Shown here piece after piece: positions 40,694 to 49,634 of a stretch of 64,000 bases of DNA. The stretch is from CF-39 sp035651155 (GTDB lineage Bacteria; Chloroflexota; Limnocylindria; P2-11E), in assembly GCA_035651155.1 (NCBI GenBank), contig DASRGG010000016.1:62001-126000 (forward strand), given 5' to 3'. The notes under the pieces were generated by a model. The model made no database searches. It had not been told where the DNA came from and saw only the letters and a list, made by a program, of their open reading frames with translations. The translations under genes and the position numbers were made by a program. The stretch's first letter is position 1. The number at the start of each line of letters is the position of its first letter.

Positions 40694-41841
40694 CCGCCGC
40701 CGAGTCCCGCTGGCGCGAAGAGTTCCCGATCGCCGACGAGCTGGTGTATCTCAACAACTGCTCGCTCACCCCGCTGCCACGGCGCGGGCGCGCGCGCATC
40801 GAGCGGTTCGCGAAGGAGTGGACGGAGCTCGGCGGCGGCGCCTGGTACGACCACTGGGTCGGCGAGTACGAGGCGCTGCGGTCGGACATCGCGACGGTGC
40901 TCGGCGCCGACGTGGACGAGGTCGCACTCGAGCCGAACGTGTCGGCCGGGCTGGTGGGGATCGCGAGCACGCTTGACTACGCGAGGCGGCCCAAGGTCGT
41001 CGTGGCGGACCTCGACTTCCCGACCGACGGGCACGCGTTCCTCGCGGTCGCCCCTCGCGGCGCGCGGGTCGAGTTCGTCCGGAGCCCGGACCGCGTCCGC
41101 GTGCCGCTCGAGCTGTTCGAGCGCGCCATCGACGAGCGCACCGCGGCGGTGTGCACCGGCCATGTCTATTTCACCAGCGGCTGGATCCAGGACGTGAAGG
41201 CGCTCGCCGAGCTCTGTCATCGGAGAGGTGCTGCGCTCGTCGTGGACGCGTATCAATCGATCGGCGCGCTCCCGTTCGACGTCCACGCGAGCGGTGTCGA
41301 CTACCTGGTCTGCGGGACGCTGAAGTGGCTCATGGGCGGGCCGGGGATCGCGTTCCTCTACGCGCGGCGCGACGTCGCCGACGCCGCGCGTCCGAGCGCG
41401 GTGGGGTGGTGGGGGGTCGCGGACCCGTTCGCGTTCGACGTCGAGCACCTCGATCCGGGGAAGGGCGCTCGCCGATTCGAGTACGGCACGCCCGCGGTCG
41501 CCGCGATCTACGCGGCGCGCGCGGGCATCGAGCTCCTCCGCGAGATCGGGATCGCGACGGTGCGCGGGCGGCAGATGGCGCTGTCGCAGCGGCTCGTCGA
41601 CGGCGCGCGGGCACAGGGCTGGAGGGTGCGCTGCCCGATCGACGCGCGCGAGCGCACCGCCATCGTCACCCTCGAGCATCGGGAGCCGCGGCGCGCCGTC
41701 GACGCGCTCCGTGCGTCCGGCGTCGTCGCCGACAGCCGGCCCGCCCTCATCCGGCTCTCGCCGCACTACTTCAACACCGCAGAGGAGATGGACCGCGCGC
41801 TCGAGCTCCTCGCGCCGCTCCGCGCGGCGGCGACCGCCTGA
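40687..41841 (+). CDS. Class V aminotransferase-fold PLP enzyme
   Basis: A 384-residue PLP protein of the cysteine desulfurase/isopenicillin-epimerase group. The opening VYLNNCSLTPLPRRGR is typical; the PLP-binding Asp is in ALVVDAYQSIG and the Schiff-base Lys in CGTLKWLMGGPGIAFLY near residue 218. No Cys-rich sulfur-transfer loop is visible, so desulfurase activity is less likely than a lyase, epimerase or kynureninase-like reaction. It shares seven bases with the gamma-glutamyltransferase stop, so the two are translated together and may handle the same amino acid derivative. GTG at 40690 is an equally possible start. Confidence 0.82.
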   Translation: MVTAAESRWREEFPIADELVYLNNCSLTPLPRRGRARIERFAKEWTELGGGAWYDHWVGEYEALRSDIATVLGADVDEVALEPNVSAGLVGIASTLDYARRPKVVVADLDFPTDGHAFLAVAPRGARVEFVRSPDRVRVPLELFERAIDERTAAVCTGHVYFTSGWIQDVKALAELCHRRGAALVVDAYQSIGALPFDVHASGVDYLVCGTLKWLMGGPGIAFLYARRDVADAARPSAVGWWGVADPFAFDVEHLDPGKGARRFEYGTPAVAAIYAARAGIELLREIGIATVRGRQMALSQRLVDGARAQGWRVRCPIDARERTAIVTLEHREPRRAVDALRASGVVADSRPALIRLSPHYFNTAEEMDRALELLAPLRAAATA

Positions 41842-41861
41842 CGCGTCACCCGCGCCGCCTG

Positions 41862-42518
41862 GTGGCGTGGGCCGCGATCATCGGCGCCGTCGCGCTCGTG
41901 TCGTATGCCGCGCACTTCAGCGCGCGGGACGCCCTGCCGGCGCCGGACATCCTCTTTCGCTGGTCGACGGCCATCGGGGCGCTCGTCCTGGACACCATCC
42001 TGCTGGTGCTCGCGCTCCTCGTGGCGCGGGGTCTGCCGCTGCGCGACGCGTTCGCGCTCCGGCGGCCGCGGTCGTGGAGCGACGCGCTGCGCGTCGGTCT
42101 GGTCGCGCTCGGCGCGACCTGGCTCACGTCGCTCGCGCTCGAAGTCGTCGTGGGCCACGACGTCCGCGAGCAGGCCGTGCCGCGGTACGCCGACGCGACC
42201 CGGATCGCGCCCTTCGTCGCCAACTTCGTCGTGATCGCGCTCTACGCCCCGATCGTCGAGGAATCGCTCTGCCGGGGTCTCGGGTTCACGCTGCTCGAAG
42301 GATGGGGCGTGCCGGTCGCGGTCGTCGGCAGCTCCGTCGCGTTCGCGCTCGCGCACGGCGCGGTGCTCGACCTTCCGTGGGTCCTCGTCACCGGGCTCGG
42401 ACTCGGCTACCTTCGCGCGCGCTCGGCGAGCCTCTTCCCCTGCGTCGGTCTGCACGCCACGGTGAACGGGATGGCGATGCTCGCGTCGGTCCTGCTCACG
42501 CCGAGCGCCGCGGCCTAG
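41862..42518 (+). CDS. CPBP-family intramembrane metalloprotease
   Basis: A 218-residue membrane protein with about six to seven helices and the CPBP/Abi motifs: EESLCRGLGF (EExxxR) near residue 130, AFALAH and GLHATVN with the predicted metal-binding His residues. Members cleave prenylated proteins or peptides in the membrane or modulate other membrane enzymes. GTG at 41862 begins the first helix (VAWAAIIGAVALVSYAAHF); CTG at 41838 would overlap the stop of the upstream gene. Its stop shares CCTAGG with the convergent small gene. Confidence 0.78.
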   Translation: MAWAAIIGAVALVSYAAHFSARDALPAPDILFRWSTAIGALVLDTILLVLALLVARGLPLRDAFALRRPRSWSDALRVGLVALGATWLTSLALEVVVGHDVREQAVPRYADATRIAPFVANFVVIALYAPIVEESLCRGLGFTLLEGWGVPVAVVGSSVAFALAHGAVLDLPWVLVTGLGLGYLRARSASLFPCVGLHATVNGMAMLASVLLTPSAAA

Positions 42519-42856
42519 GACCGGCGGATCGCGGCGACGACGTCACGCAGGTCGCCGCCGGGATCCGCCGTCGCCGATCCCCCTGCGGCGGCGCGCTCGC
42601 CCGAAAGGACGAGAGCGCGCAGCGTGGCATGGGGCAGGAGCGGGTCCGCGAGGTTCGACTCGTCGTGGTCGAGGCCCGTCTGGGCGAGCCGACGGCGGAT
42701 CTCGACCCACCGGACGATCGCGTCGCGGTCGGCGACAGGTAGGCGCGCGTACGCCGCCACGTCGTTCAGCGCTTCGCGATACCGGAGCAGCGTGCGCCGC
42801 TCGGTGCCGCGGGGGTGCTCGCGGGCCTGCGCGAGGTCGCGCTCGTCGATCCGCAC
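42515..42856 (-). CDS. Small hypothetical protein
   Basis: A 113-residue, charged, mainly helical protein (RIDERDLAQAREHPRGTERR, LLRYREALNDVAAYARLP). No domain or motif is recognised. It is convergent with the CPBP gene, and the two stop codons overlap in a CCTAGG palindrome. The start faces the iron transporter operon 92 nt away. Function unknown. Confidence 0.55.
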   Translation of the reverse strand: MRIDERDLAQAREHPRGTERRTLLRYREALNDVAAYARLPVADRDAIVRWVEIRRRLAQTGLDHDESNLADPLLPHATLRALVLSGERAAAGGSATADPGGDLRDVVAAIRRS

Positions 42857-42948
42857 GAACCGATCGTATGTCCGTGACCGCTCGCTCGGCCCTCCGGTCT
42901 AGACTCTCCGCCGACCCGCGACGCGGGGTTGGGAGGAGTAGGAGAACC

Positions 42949-44046
42949 ATGCAGGACAGCCAGCGAGGCTACGACCGAAGGACCTTCCTCAAGCTCGCCG
43001 GCGCGACCGCGGCGATCGCCGCATGCGGTGGCGCCACGCCCGCCGCCTCCGCGGCGCCCAGCGCGGCGGCCGCGACCAGCGCGGCGGCCGCGACGAAGGC
43101 GCCGGTGAGCGGGACGCTCTCCGTGTATTCGGCGCTCAACGAGTCGACGAACAACGAGTTCTTCAAGGCGTTCAACGCCGCGTACCCGAACGTCAAGGTG
43201 AACGTGTTGCCGCTCGCCGCGGCGGGTGAGCTGCAGACCCGCATCCGCACCGAGAAGGCCAGCCCGAAGTCCGACGTCTTCATCGGCGGCTCGAGCGAGT
43301 TCCACGACCCGCTCGGCAAGGAAGGCCTCCTCGAGCAGTACAACTCGCCGAACGCGAAGGACATCGACGCCAAGTTCAAAGACGCGAGCGGCTACTGGGT
43401 CGGTTGGTACACCGGCATCTTCGGATTCATCTCGAACAACGACCGGCTCAGCAAGGAGCTCGGCGGCAAGAAGCCCGCGACCTGGGACGACCTGCTCGAC
43501 CCGTCGTGGAAGGGCAAGCTCATCCTGCCGGACCCGGTGAAGACCGGCGGCGGCTACATCTTCATCGCCACGCAGATCTTCCGCTTCAATCGCGACGAGG
43601 CCAAGGCGATGGACTACATGAAGAGGCTCCACGCCAATGTCGCGCAGTACATCCCGACGTCGCCGGGCGCGCTCACGCTCATCGACCAGGGCCAGTTCGT
43701 CGGCTGCCCGAACTGGGCGCACGACATCCTGACCGAGAAGGGCAAGAACAACCCCGTCGACCTGAACGTCCCAGCCGACACCGGCTTCGAGGTCGGCGCG
43801 ATCAGCATCATCAAGGGCACCAAGAGCCTCGACGCGGCGAAGGCCCTCGTGGACTGGTCGCTGACCAAGGAGGCCGGCGACCTCAACGTGAAGCTCAGCA
43901 ACCGCGGTTCGACGCGCGCCGACGTGGCGCCCGCGCCGGGCTCGCCGAAGCTCAGCGACGTGAAGCTCGTGAACTACGACCGCCAGTGGGCCACCGACAA
44001 CAAGGACCGCATCCTGAAGCTGTGGCAGACCACGGTGGGCATCTAG
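42949..44046 (+). CDS. Iron(III) ABC transporter substrate-binding lipoprotein, FbpA-like
   Basis: A 365-residue solute-binding protein of the FbpA/SfuA group. The N-terminus has a Tat-type RRTFLKLAG and then a lipobox (AIAAC), so it is probably a Tat-exported lipoprotein; an Ala/Ser-rich linker of about 30 residues follows. The binding domain starts GTLSVYSALNESTNNEFFKAF and includes PATWDDLLDPSWKGKLILPDP and an acidic/Tyr set expected for ferric-ion ligands. Ribosome sites gggaggag and aggag (42931-42943) precede the ATG. Permease and ATPase genes follow in order, a complete importer. No clear Fur box could be seen upstream. Confidence 0.87.
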   Translation: MQDSQRGYDRRTFLKLAGATAAIAACGGATPAASAAPSAAAATSAAAATKAPVSGTLSVYSALNESTNNEFFKAFNAAYPNVKVNVLPLAAAGELQTRIRTEKASPKSDVFIGGSSEFHDPLGKEGLLEQYNSPNAKDIDAKFKDASGYWVGWYTGIFGFISNNDRLSKELGGKKPATWDDLLDPSWKGKLILPDPVKTGGGYIFIATQIFRFNRDEAKAMDYMKRLHANVAQYIPTSPGALTLIDQGQFVGCPNWAHDILTEKGKNNPVDLNVPADTGFEVGAISIIKGTKSLDAAKALVDWSLTKEAGDLNVKLSNRGSTRADVAPAPGSPKLSDVKLVNYDRQWATDNKDRILKLWQTTVGI

Positions 44047-44071
44047 CGATCCCAGCGGTCTCGTAACGACG

Positions 44072-45691
44072 ATGCGCAGCTTGCGGCGCGAGCCGGGCGT
44101 CCTGCTCGCGCTGCTCGCTGTCGTCGTGCTCGTCGGCGCGTTCATCGTCTATCCCCAGGTCCGCGTGATCCTCACGCCGGGCGACAGCTACGGCGAGTTC
44201 TTCTCGGGCGGGACCTGGCGCAATTCGCTGCTGCACTCGCTCGAGGTCATGGCGCTGTCGACCGCGAGCGCCGTGACCCTCGGGTTCGTCTACGCGTACG
44301 CGATGGTGTACTCGGACATGCGCTGGAAGCCGTTCTTCCGGCTCATCGGCATCCTGCCGCTCCTCTCGCCGCCCTTCGTCGTCGCGGCGTCGTACGTGAT
44401 CCTCTTCGGGCCCCGCGGCCTCATCACCTACAACGTCTTCGGACAGACCATCAGCATCTTCGGGCTCGGCGGTATCTGGGGCGTGCAGACCATCGCGTTC
44501 TTCCCGTTCGCGTATCAGCTCATCGCCGACGTGCTCTCGCGGAGCGACGCGCGCATCGAGCAGGCCGCGCGGAACCTCGGCGCGGGCAGCTGGCGCGTGT
44601 TCCGCACGGTGACGCTGCCGCTCTCGCGGCCGGGGCTCGGCGCCGCGATCCTCACCACGGCCATCTACGTGCTCGAGGATTTCGGCAACCCGGCGCTCAT
44701 CGGCGGGACGTTCACGGTCCTCCCGACCCAGGCCTACGGCCTGATCAGCGGGTTCGGCGACCTGCCGGGCGCGGCCGCGGTCAGCACGATCCTGCTCGCG
44801 CTCGCGCTCGTCCTGTACTTCGCGAAGATCCGGCTCGACGGCCCGCGCTCGTTCGTGACCGTCACGGGCCGGGCGTCCTCGATGCCGCGCCCGCCGGTCG
44901 CCCCGGCGATCTCGTGGGCGTGCTTCGCGGCGTGCATGCTCCTCGCGGGGATCATCGCCCTCGTCTACGGCTCGCTCGTCGTCTCGGCGCTCACGGTCGC
45001 GTTCCCGCAGAACACGGCGCTCACCTTCGGCAACTTCGAGTACATCACCAGCGGCGCGAACGGCACGGCGCTCCAGAACACGCTCGTGTACGGGCTCGCC
45101 GCGGCGCTGCTCTCCTCGCTGCTCGCGCTCGTGGCGGGGTGGCTCGTGGAGCGCGGACGCTGGACCGGCCGCCGCGCGCTCGACCTGCTCCTCATCATGC
45201 CCGCCGCGATACCGGGTCTCTTCTTCGGGATCGGCTACGCCCTCGCGTTCAACGAGCCGTGGCTCGACTGGCTCGACCGCGGTGTGCTCATCATCATCTC
45301 GATGATCTTCTGGAACATCCCGGTGGGCTATCAGGCCGCGGTGGCGGGCCTGCGTCAGATCGACCGCTCGCTGGACGAGGCCGCCACGAGCCTCGGCGCC
45401 TCCAGCCTGCGCGGCTTCCGTGACGTCCTCGTGCCGATGCTCGGCGGATCGCTGCGCGTCGGCTTCGTGACGACGTTCGTCCGTGCCGTGACGACGCTGT
45501 CCGTCGTCATCTTCCTGTTCACGCCGAGCAGCACCGTCGCGACGATCCGCATCTTCCAGCTCGTCGGCGATCTGAACTGGGGACGCGCCACGGCGTTCAC
45601 GGTGGCGGACATCGGCCTCGCGATCGTCGCGCTCGGCGCGGTCGCGCTCCTCGCGCGAGGCCGCATCGCACTTGGAGGCGCCCGTGCCTGA
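44072..45691 (+). CDS. Iron(III) ABC transporter permease, FbpB-like
   Basis: A 539-residue permease with two homologous six-helix halves in one chain, as in FbpB. Each half has its own coupling loop: EQAARNLGAGSWRVFRTVTLP near residue 168 and DEAATSLGASSLRGFRDVLVP near residue 435. It lies 25 nt after the binding-protein gene and slightly overlaps the ATPase leader. The full-length fusion and gene order (binding protein, double permease, ATPase) match Fbp/Sfu iron(III) importers; related systems carry thiamin or 2-aminoethylphosphonate. Confidence 0.9.
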   Translation: MRSLRREPGVLLALLAVVVLVGAFIVYPQVRVILTPGDSYGEFFSGGTWRNSLLHSLEVMALSTASAVTLGFVYAYAMVYSDMRWKPFFRLIGILPLLSPPFVVAASYVILFGPRGLITYNVFGQTISIFGLGGIWGVQTIAFFPFAYQLIADVLSRSDARIEQAARNLGAGSWRVFRTVTLPLSRPGLGAAILTTAIYVLEDFGNPALIGGTFTVLPTQAYGLISGFGDLPGAAAVSTILLALALVLYFAKIRLDGPRSFVTVTGRASSMPRPPVAPAISWACFAACMLLAGIIALVYGSLVVSALTVAFPQNTALTFGNFEYITSGANGTALQNTLVYGLAAALLSSLLALVAGWLVERGRWTGRRALDLLLIMPAAIPGLFFGIGYALAFNEPWLDWLDRGVLIIISMIFWNIPVGYQAAVAGLRQIDRSLDEAATSLGASSLRGFRDVLVPMLGGSLRVGFVTTFVRAVTTLSVVIFLFTPSSTVATIRIFQLVGDLNWGRATAFTVADIGLAIVALGAVALLARGRIALGGARA

Positions 45692-46760
45692 CATCCACCT
45701 GCGGCTCGAGCGCGTCACGAAGCGCTTCGGCGAGACGGCCGCGGTCGACGACGTGTCCTTCGACGTGCCGCGCGGCTCGTTCGCGACGCTCCTCGGCCCC
45801 TCGGGCTGCGGGAAGACGACGACCCTCCGCATGATCGCCGGGTTCTACGACCCGGACCGCGGCGACATCCTGCTCGGCGGGCGGCGCATCAACGATCTGC
45901 CCGCGCACCGCCGCGGCACGGCGATGGTCTTCCAGGACTACGCGCTCTTCCCGCACATGACGGTGCGCGACAACGTCGCGTACGGCCTGCGCGTCGCGGG
46001 CGTCCCGACGGCGGAGCGCGAGCGTCGCGTGAACGAGACCCTCGAATTCGTCGGGCTCGGGAAGCTCGGCGAGCGCTGGCCCAATCAGCTCTCGGGCGGC
46101 CAGCAGCAGCGTGTCGCCGTCGGACGGGCGCTCGTGCTGCGTCCCGAGATCCTGCTGCTCGACGAGCCGCTCTCGAATCTCGACGCCAAGCTGCGCGTGC
46201 AGCTGCGCTGGGAGCTCCGGGCGCTCCAGCAGCAGCTCGGCATGACCTTCGTCTACGTCACACACGATCAGGACGAGGCGCTGTCGCTCTCCGACTGGAT
46301 CGCCGTGATGAACGCCGGCAAGGTCGAGCAGGCCGGCACGCCGTGGGACATCTACTACCACCCGCGGACGTCGTTCCTCGCCGATTTCGTCGGCGCGGTG
46401 AATCTCGTTCCCGGGACCGTATCGGAGCTGCGCGACGGCGGTGCCGTCGTGTCGTTCGGCGAGCGGTCGCTGACGGTGCGCGTCCCCGCCGGCCTCGCGC
46501 TCGCGTCGGGCGCCGCGGTGCGGCTCTGCGTGCGGCCGGAGTCGCTCGTGCTCGCCGCGCGGGGCGCGCCGGGCGACGGGCCGGCGCTCCCCGGCTCCGT
46601 CGCGCGAAAGGCGTTCCTCGGCGACCTCATGCGCTACTGGGTCACGGTCGACGGACGGGAGTGGCTCGTCGACCAGCCCGATCCTGGCGCCGGTACCCCC
46701 TTCGACGGGGACGTCCTCGTGCGCGTGCGGCCGGAGCGCGTCCACCTCATCGCCGAGTGA
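45684..46760 (+). CDS. Iron(III) ABC transporter ATPase, FbpC-like
   Basis: A 358-residue ATPase of the FbpC/PotA type: Walker A GPSGCGKTTTLRMIAGF, signature LSGGQQQRVAVGRAL, Walker B EILLLDEPLSNLD, H-loop YVTHDQDEA, and a C-terminal regulatory TOBE domain (from about residue 240, with VRLCVRPESLVLAARG). The GTG at 45684 is preceded by ggagg at 5 nt spacing; TTG 45672 is in frame but has no such site. It powers the double permease upstream. A hairpin 13 nt past the stop probably ends the operon. Confidence 0.92.
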   Translation: MPDIHLRLERVTKRFGETAAVDDVSFDVPRGSFATLLGPSGCGKTTTLRMIAGFYDPDRGDILLGGRRINDLPAHRRGTAMVFQDYALFPHMTVRDNVAYGLRVAGVPTAERERRVNETLEFVGLGKLGERWPNQLSGGQQQRVAVGRALVLRPEILLLDEPLSNLDAKLRVQLRWELRALQQQLGMTFVYVTHDQDEALSLSDWIAVMNAGKVEQAGTPWDIYYHPRTSFLADFVGAVNLVPGTVSELRDGGAVVSFGERSLTVRVPAGLALASGAAVRLCVRPESLVLAARGAPGDGPALPGSVARKAFLGDLMRYWVTVDGREWLVDQPDPGAGTPFDGDVLVRVRPERVHLIAE

Positions 46761-46772
46761 CCGCGCCGCGGC

Positions 46773-46791
46773 CGTCGGGCTTCGCCCGACG
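46773..46791 (+). terminator. Hairpin after the iron transporter operon
   Basis: CGTCGGGC and GCCCGACG form a perfect 8-bp stem around a TTC loop, starting 13 nt after the fbpC-like stop. No U-rich tail follows, so it would be an atypical intrinsic terminator, as is common in very GC-rich genomes. The remaining bases to 46956 between the two convergent genes show no gene or further motif that I can support. Confidence 0.5.
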
Positions 46792-46956
46792 GGCGGTGGG
46801 GACGAAGTCCGTGCCATCGGCCCTCGCGCCGATCGTGACGACGGCGCGGCGTGAGGCCTGGAGGTTGATCGCGATGATGTGTCCGGGCACGTACGGCTTC
46901 GGCGCCCTGAGCTGGTGGATCGTACCGGGACCGGCGCGCGCTGATCGGCCAGCGCC

Positions 46957-47694
46957 TCAGGCCAGCTCGATGGTCTTCCCGTCCGTGGCGTAGTCGAGCT
47001 CGAGCTCGGCGAGGTGCGCGAGCGTGGTCGCGCCGAGATGCGTGAGCACGATCCGGCGGCAGTCGAGCTCGCCGCGATGCTCCATCAGCGTGCGGTACGA
47101 CAGGTGCGCGGGGTCGTCGAGCTCGAAGTTCGTCGCCTCGCAGATGAACAGGTCCGCGCCCTTCGCGACGCGCGGCAGATGCTCGCTCCACGTGGCGTCG
47201 CCCGAGTACGCGACGAGCCGGTCGCCGACACGGACGCGAAGCCCGTGCGGATCGGCGAGCGCGACGTGGCGGACCGCAAGGGCCGCGACCTTCGCACCGC
47301 CGAGCGCGATCTCATCGGTGCCGAGCACGGCGACGCGCAGGGCGAAGCCGAGCTTCGTGTGACCGAAGAAGTCGGGATAGAGCCCCTGCTCGGTGGCCGC
47401 GAGCCGGGCGGCGAGGCCGCGCGGCCCCGCGACGACGAGCGGGCGTGTTCGGCCCGCGAAGTGCTGCTGGATGACGAGGTAGGGGATGCCGCCGAAGTGG
47501 TCGCCGTGCAGGTGCGACACGGCGATGGCGTCGATGCCGTCGGCCAGTCCGAGCCTCGTGATCGCGGGAAGCGCGGAGCCGCCGCAGTCGAGGAGCAGCG
47601 ACACCCCCGGCGCGGTGACGTGCACGCACGCGTGGGAGCGGCCGCCATCGGCGAAGGCGTTGCCGGAGCCGAGGAACCGAACGCCGACCGTCAC
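46957..47694 (-). CDS. MBL-fold hydrolase, ribonuclease Z-like
   Basis: A 245-residue metallo-beta-lactamase-fold protein. VRFLGSGNAFADGGRSHACVHV at the start and SHLHGDHFGGIPYL (HxHxDH) near residue 60 are like the RNase Z/ElaC branch; YSGDATWSEHL supplies the bridging Asp and LTHLGA the last His. No exosite for tRNA is obvious, so it may be a phosphodiesterase of another kind. Its GTG start overlaps the stop of the iolG-like gene, so the two form a minus-strand unit divergent from the inositol genes. Confidence 0.8.
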   Translation of the reverse strand: MTVGVRFLGSGNAFADGGRSHACVHVTAPGVSLLLDCGGSALPAITRLGLADGIDAIAVSHLHGDHFGGIPYLVIQQHFAGRTRPLVVAGPRGLAARLAATEQGLYPDFFGHTKLGFALRVAVLGTDEIALGGAKVAALAVRHVALADPHGLRVRVGDRLVAYSGDATWSEHLPRVAKGADLFICEATNFELDDPAHLSYRTLMEHRGELDCRRIVLTHLGATTLAHLAELELDYATDGKTIELA

Positions 47695-48686
47695 CGGATG
47701 TCGGCGACCTTCACCGTCCGGCCGTCGCGCCACGAGCGGCTCGCGGCCTCCGCGACGCGGAGCGCCTCGAGCGCGTCCGCCGCGGTGCACGCGTTCGGCG
47801 CGTCGCCGCGCGCGAAGCGCAGGAAGTGCGCGAGCTCGGACCGGTACGCGTCCGCGAACCGCACGAAGAACGACGGGTACGGCGGACCGGCGAGCGCCGG
47901 CGCGTCGGCCTCGACGGAGCGCCAGGGCGTGCGCGGGTCGACGCCGATGGCGAGCGTGTCCTTCGCGGCGTGGATCTCCACGTGGATGTCGTACCCCGCT
48001 TCGTTGTGCCGCAGCCCGGTGATGAGCCCCAGCGACCCGCCACGCAGCTTCACGAGCACGGCCGAGGTGCCGACGTCGCGGATCGCCTCGTACTGCGGCA
48101 CGCCGAGCGTCGAGCCGGTGGCGGTGACCTCCTCGACCTCGTCGTCGAAGAGCCAGCGGGTGATGTCGAAGTCGTGGATGAGCTGGTCCTTGAACTGTCC
48201 ACCCGAGGTCGCGATGTACGCGTCCGGCGGCGGAAGGCGGTCGCAGCTGACCATCACGAAGGAGTACACCGGCCCCAGCTTGCCTCCCGCGAGCGCGTCC
48301 TTCGCGCGGCGGTATCCGGCGTCGAAGCGGCGCTGGAAGCCGATCTGCAGGCGGCCCTTGGTGCGCTCGACGTGCGCGACGATCTCCCGCGTCTCCGCGA
48401 TCCCGATGGCGATCGGCTTCTCGCAGAAGGTCGCGATCTTCGCGTCGAGGCAGCGCTTGATGAGGGGCGCGTGCATGCCCGTCGGCGTCACGATGACCGC
48501 GGCGTCGACGCGGTCGAGCGCCGCGTCGATCGTGTCGACGGCGCGTCCGCCGACCTGCGCCGCGACCTCCGCGGCCCGTGCGCGGTCCGCGTCGTAGATC
48601 GCGAGGTCGCTCACCTCGGGCAGGGCCCGCAGCGTCGACGCGTGCGCCGCGCCCAGCCGGCCGACGCCGAGCAGACCGATCCGCAT
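47691..48686 (-). CDS. iolG: Inositol 2-dehydrogenase (Gfo/Idh/MocA family)
   Basis: A 331-residue NAD-dependent dehydrogenase. The Rossmann start RIGLLGVGRLGAAHA, the EKPIAI motif with the catalytic Lys near residue 93, and HDFDITRWL with the Asp/His pair near residue 172 are all present. In the inositol pathway IolG oxidises myo-inositol to scyllo-inosose. The substrate assignment rests on position: it is divergent from iolE-C-D-B with a 69-nt gap. A ribosome site ggaggaac precedes the ATG on the minus strand. Other Gfo/Idh sugar dehydrogenases are the alternative. Confidence 0.85.
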   Translation of the reverse strand: MRIGLLGVGRLGAAHASTLRALPEVSDLAIYDADRARAAEVAAQVGGRAVDTIDAALDRVDAAVIVTPTGMHAPLIKRCLDAKIATFCEKPIAIGIAETREIVAHVERTKGRLQIGFQRRFDAGYRRAKDALAGGKLGPVYSFVMVSCDRLPPPDAYIATSGGQFKDQLIHDFDITRWLFDDEVEEVTATGSTLGVPQYEAIRDVGTSAVLVKLRGGSLGLITGLRHNEAGYDIHVEIHAAKDTLAIGVDPRTPWRSVEADAPALAGPPYPSFFVRFADAYRSELAHFLRFARGDAPNACTAADALEALRVAEAASRSWRDGRTVKVADIR

Positions 48687-48755
48687 CCCCTGTTCCTCCG
48701 CTTCCTCTCGTCGCGCTCGCCCGTCCGTGCCGTTCGACGCTAGCGTACGGAGAGA
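48687..48755. promoter_or_regulatory. Shared promoter gap between iolG and iolE
   Basis: This 69-nt gap lies between divergent inositol genes and must hold both promoters. No convincing -35/-10 pair or operator palindrome can be read by eye; CGCTAGCG (48739-48746) near its right end is a perfect 8-bp palindrome. No regulator gene (iolR-like) is found in the cluster. Confidence 0.35.
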
Positions 48756-49634
48756 ATGGCCGCGCCTCTCAGACTCGCCGCCGCGCCGATCTCGTGGGGC
48801 GTGTGCGAGGTCCCGGGTTGGGGGTACCAGCTGCCGCCGGAGCGCGTGCTCGGCGACATGGCGCGCCTCGGGCTGCGAGACATCGAGGCGGGCCCGCCGG
48901 GCTTCCTTCCCGACGACCTCGCCGCCGCGCGCGCGCTTCTCACGGGCCGCGGCCTGCGCGTGATCGCGTCGTTCGCGACGGCGGTGCTGCATCGCCCGGA
49001 TCGTCTCGACAGCGAGCTGCTCTTCGTCGAGCGTCGGGCGCGCCGGATCGCGTCGCTCGGCGGCACGATCCTCGTGCTCGCGGCCGCGACGGGACAGGAT
49101 GGCTACGACGCGCCGTACACGCTGCGGGAGGCGGAGTGGCGCGCGCTCCTCGCCGCGCTGCCGCGGGTCGTCGACGTCGCGGCGTCGTGCGGGCTCACCG
49201 TCGCACTCCATCCGCACGTGGGCACGGCGATCGAGAGCGCGTTCGCCATCGATCGCGTCCTGCGCGAGAGCGACGTGGCGCTCTGCCTCGACACGGGTCA
49301 CGTCTTCGTGGGCGGCGGCGACGCCGTGCGGATCGCGCGCGAGCACCGCGGTCGCGTCGCGCACGTGCACCTCAAGGACGCGGACGCGTCCCTCGCGGCC
49401 GCGGCGCGCGAGCGGCGTGTCCCGTACGCGCGCGCGGTCGCGCAGGGTCTCTTCCGTCCGCTCGGCGACGGCGATGCGCGCATCGCCGACGTCCTCGCGG
49501 CTCTCCGCGCCGGCGGGTACGCCGGGTGGGCCGTGCTCGAGCAGGACATCGCGCTCGCCCAGGCGCCCGCGGCGGAGAAGGATCCGGCGCGCGACGTCGA
49601 GCGCAGTCGTGACTTCGTGAGGATGCGTGGCTAG
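48756..49634 (+). CDS. iolE: Inosose dehydratase IolE-like (sugar phosphate isomerase/epimerase fold)
   Basis: A 292-residue TIM-barrel protein of the xylose-isomerase-like family. It opens LAAAPISWGVCEVPGWGYQL, which is the IolE signature, and metal-site residues are in TVALHPHVGTAIES, CLDTGHVFVGGGD and HVHLKDAD. IolE dehydrates scyllo-inosose in the second step of inositol breakdown. It overlaps the kinase gene by 8 nt and leads the iolE-C-D-B order. The adjacent iolG-like gene would supply its substrate. Confidence 0.88.
   Translation: MAAPLRLAAAPISWGVCEVPGWGYQLPPERVLGDMARLGLRDIEAGPPGFLPDDLAAARALLTGRGLRVIASFATAVLHRPDRLDSELLFVERRARRIASLGGTILVLAAATGQDGYDAPYTLREAEWRALLAALPRVVDVAASCGLTVALHPHVGTAIESAFAIDRVLRESDVALCLDTGHVFVGGGDAVRIAREHRGRVAHVHLKDADASLAAAARERRVPYARAVAQGLFRPLGDGDARIADVLAALRAGGYAGWAVLEQDIALAQAPAAEKDPARDVERSRDFVRMRG

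Noticed and set aside
46792..46956. A short minus-strand frame (GHIIAINLQASRRAVVTIGARADG) between the iron ATPase and MBL genes
   Set aside because: It looks protein-like for about 40 residues but has no start codon, no ribosome site and no known family; it may be an old gene remnant, which I cannot support.
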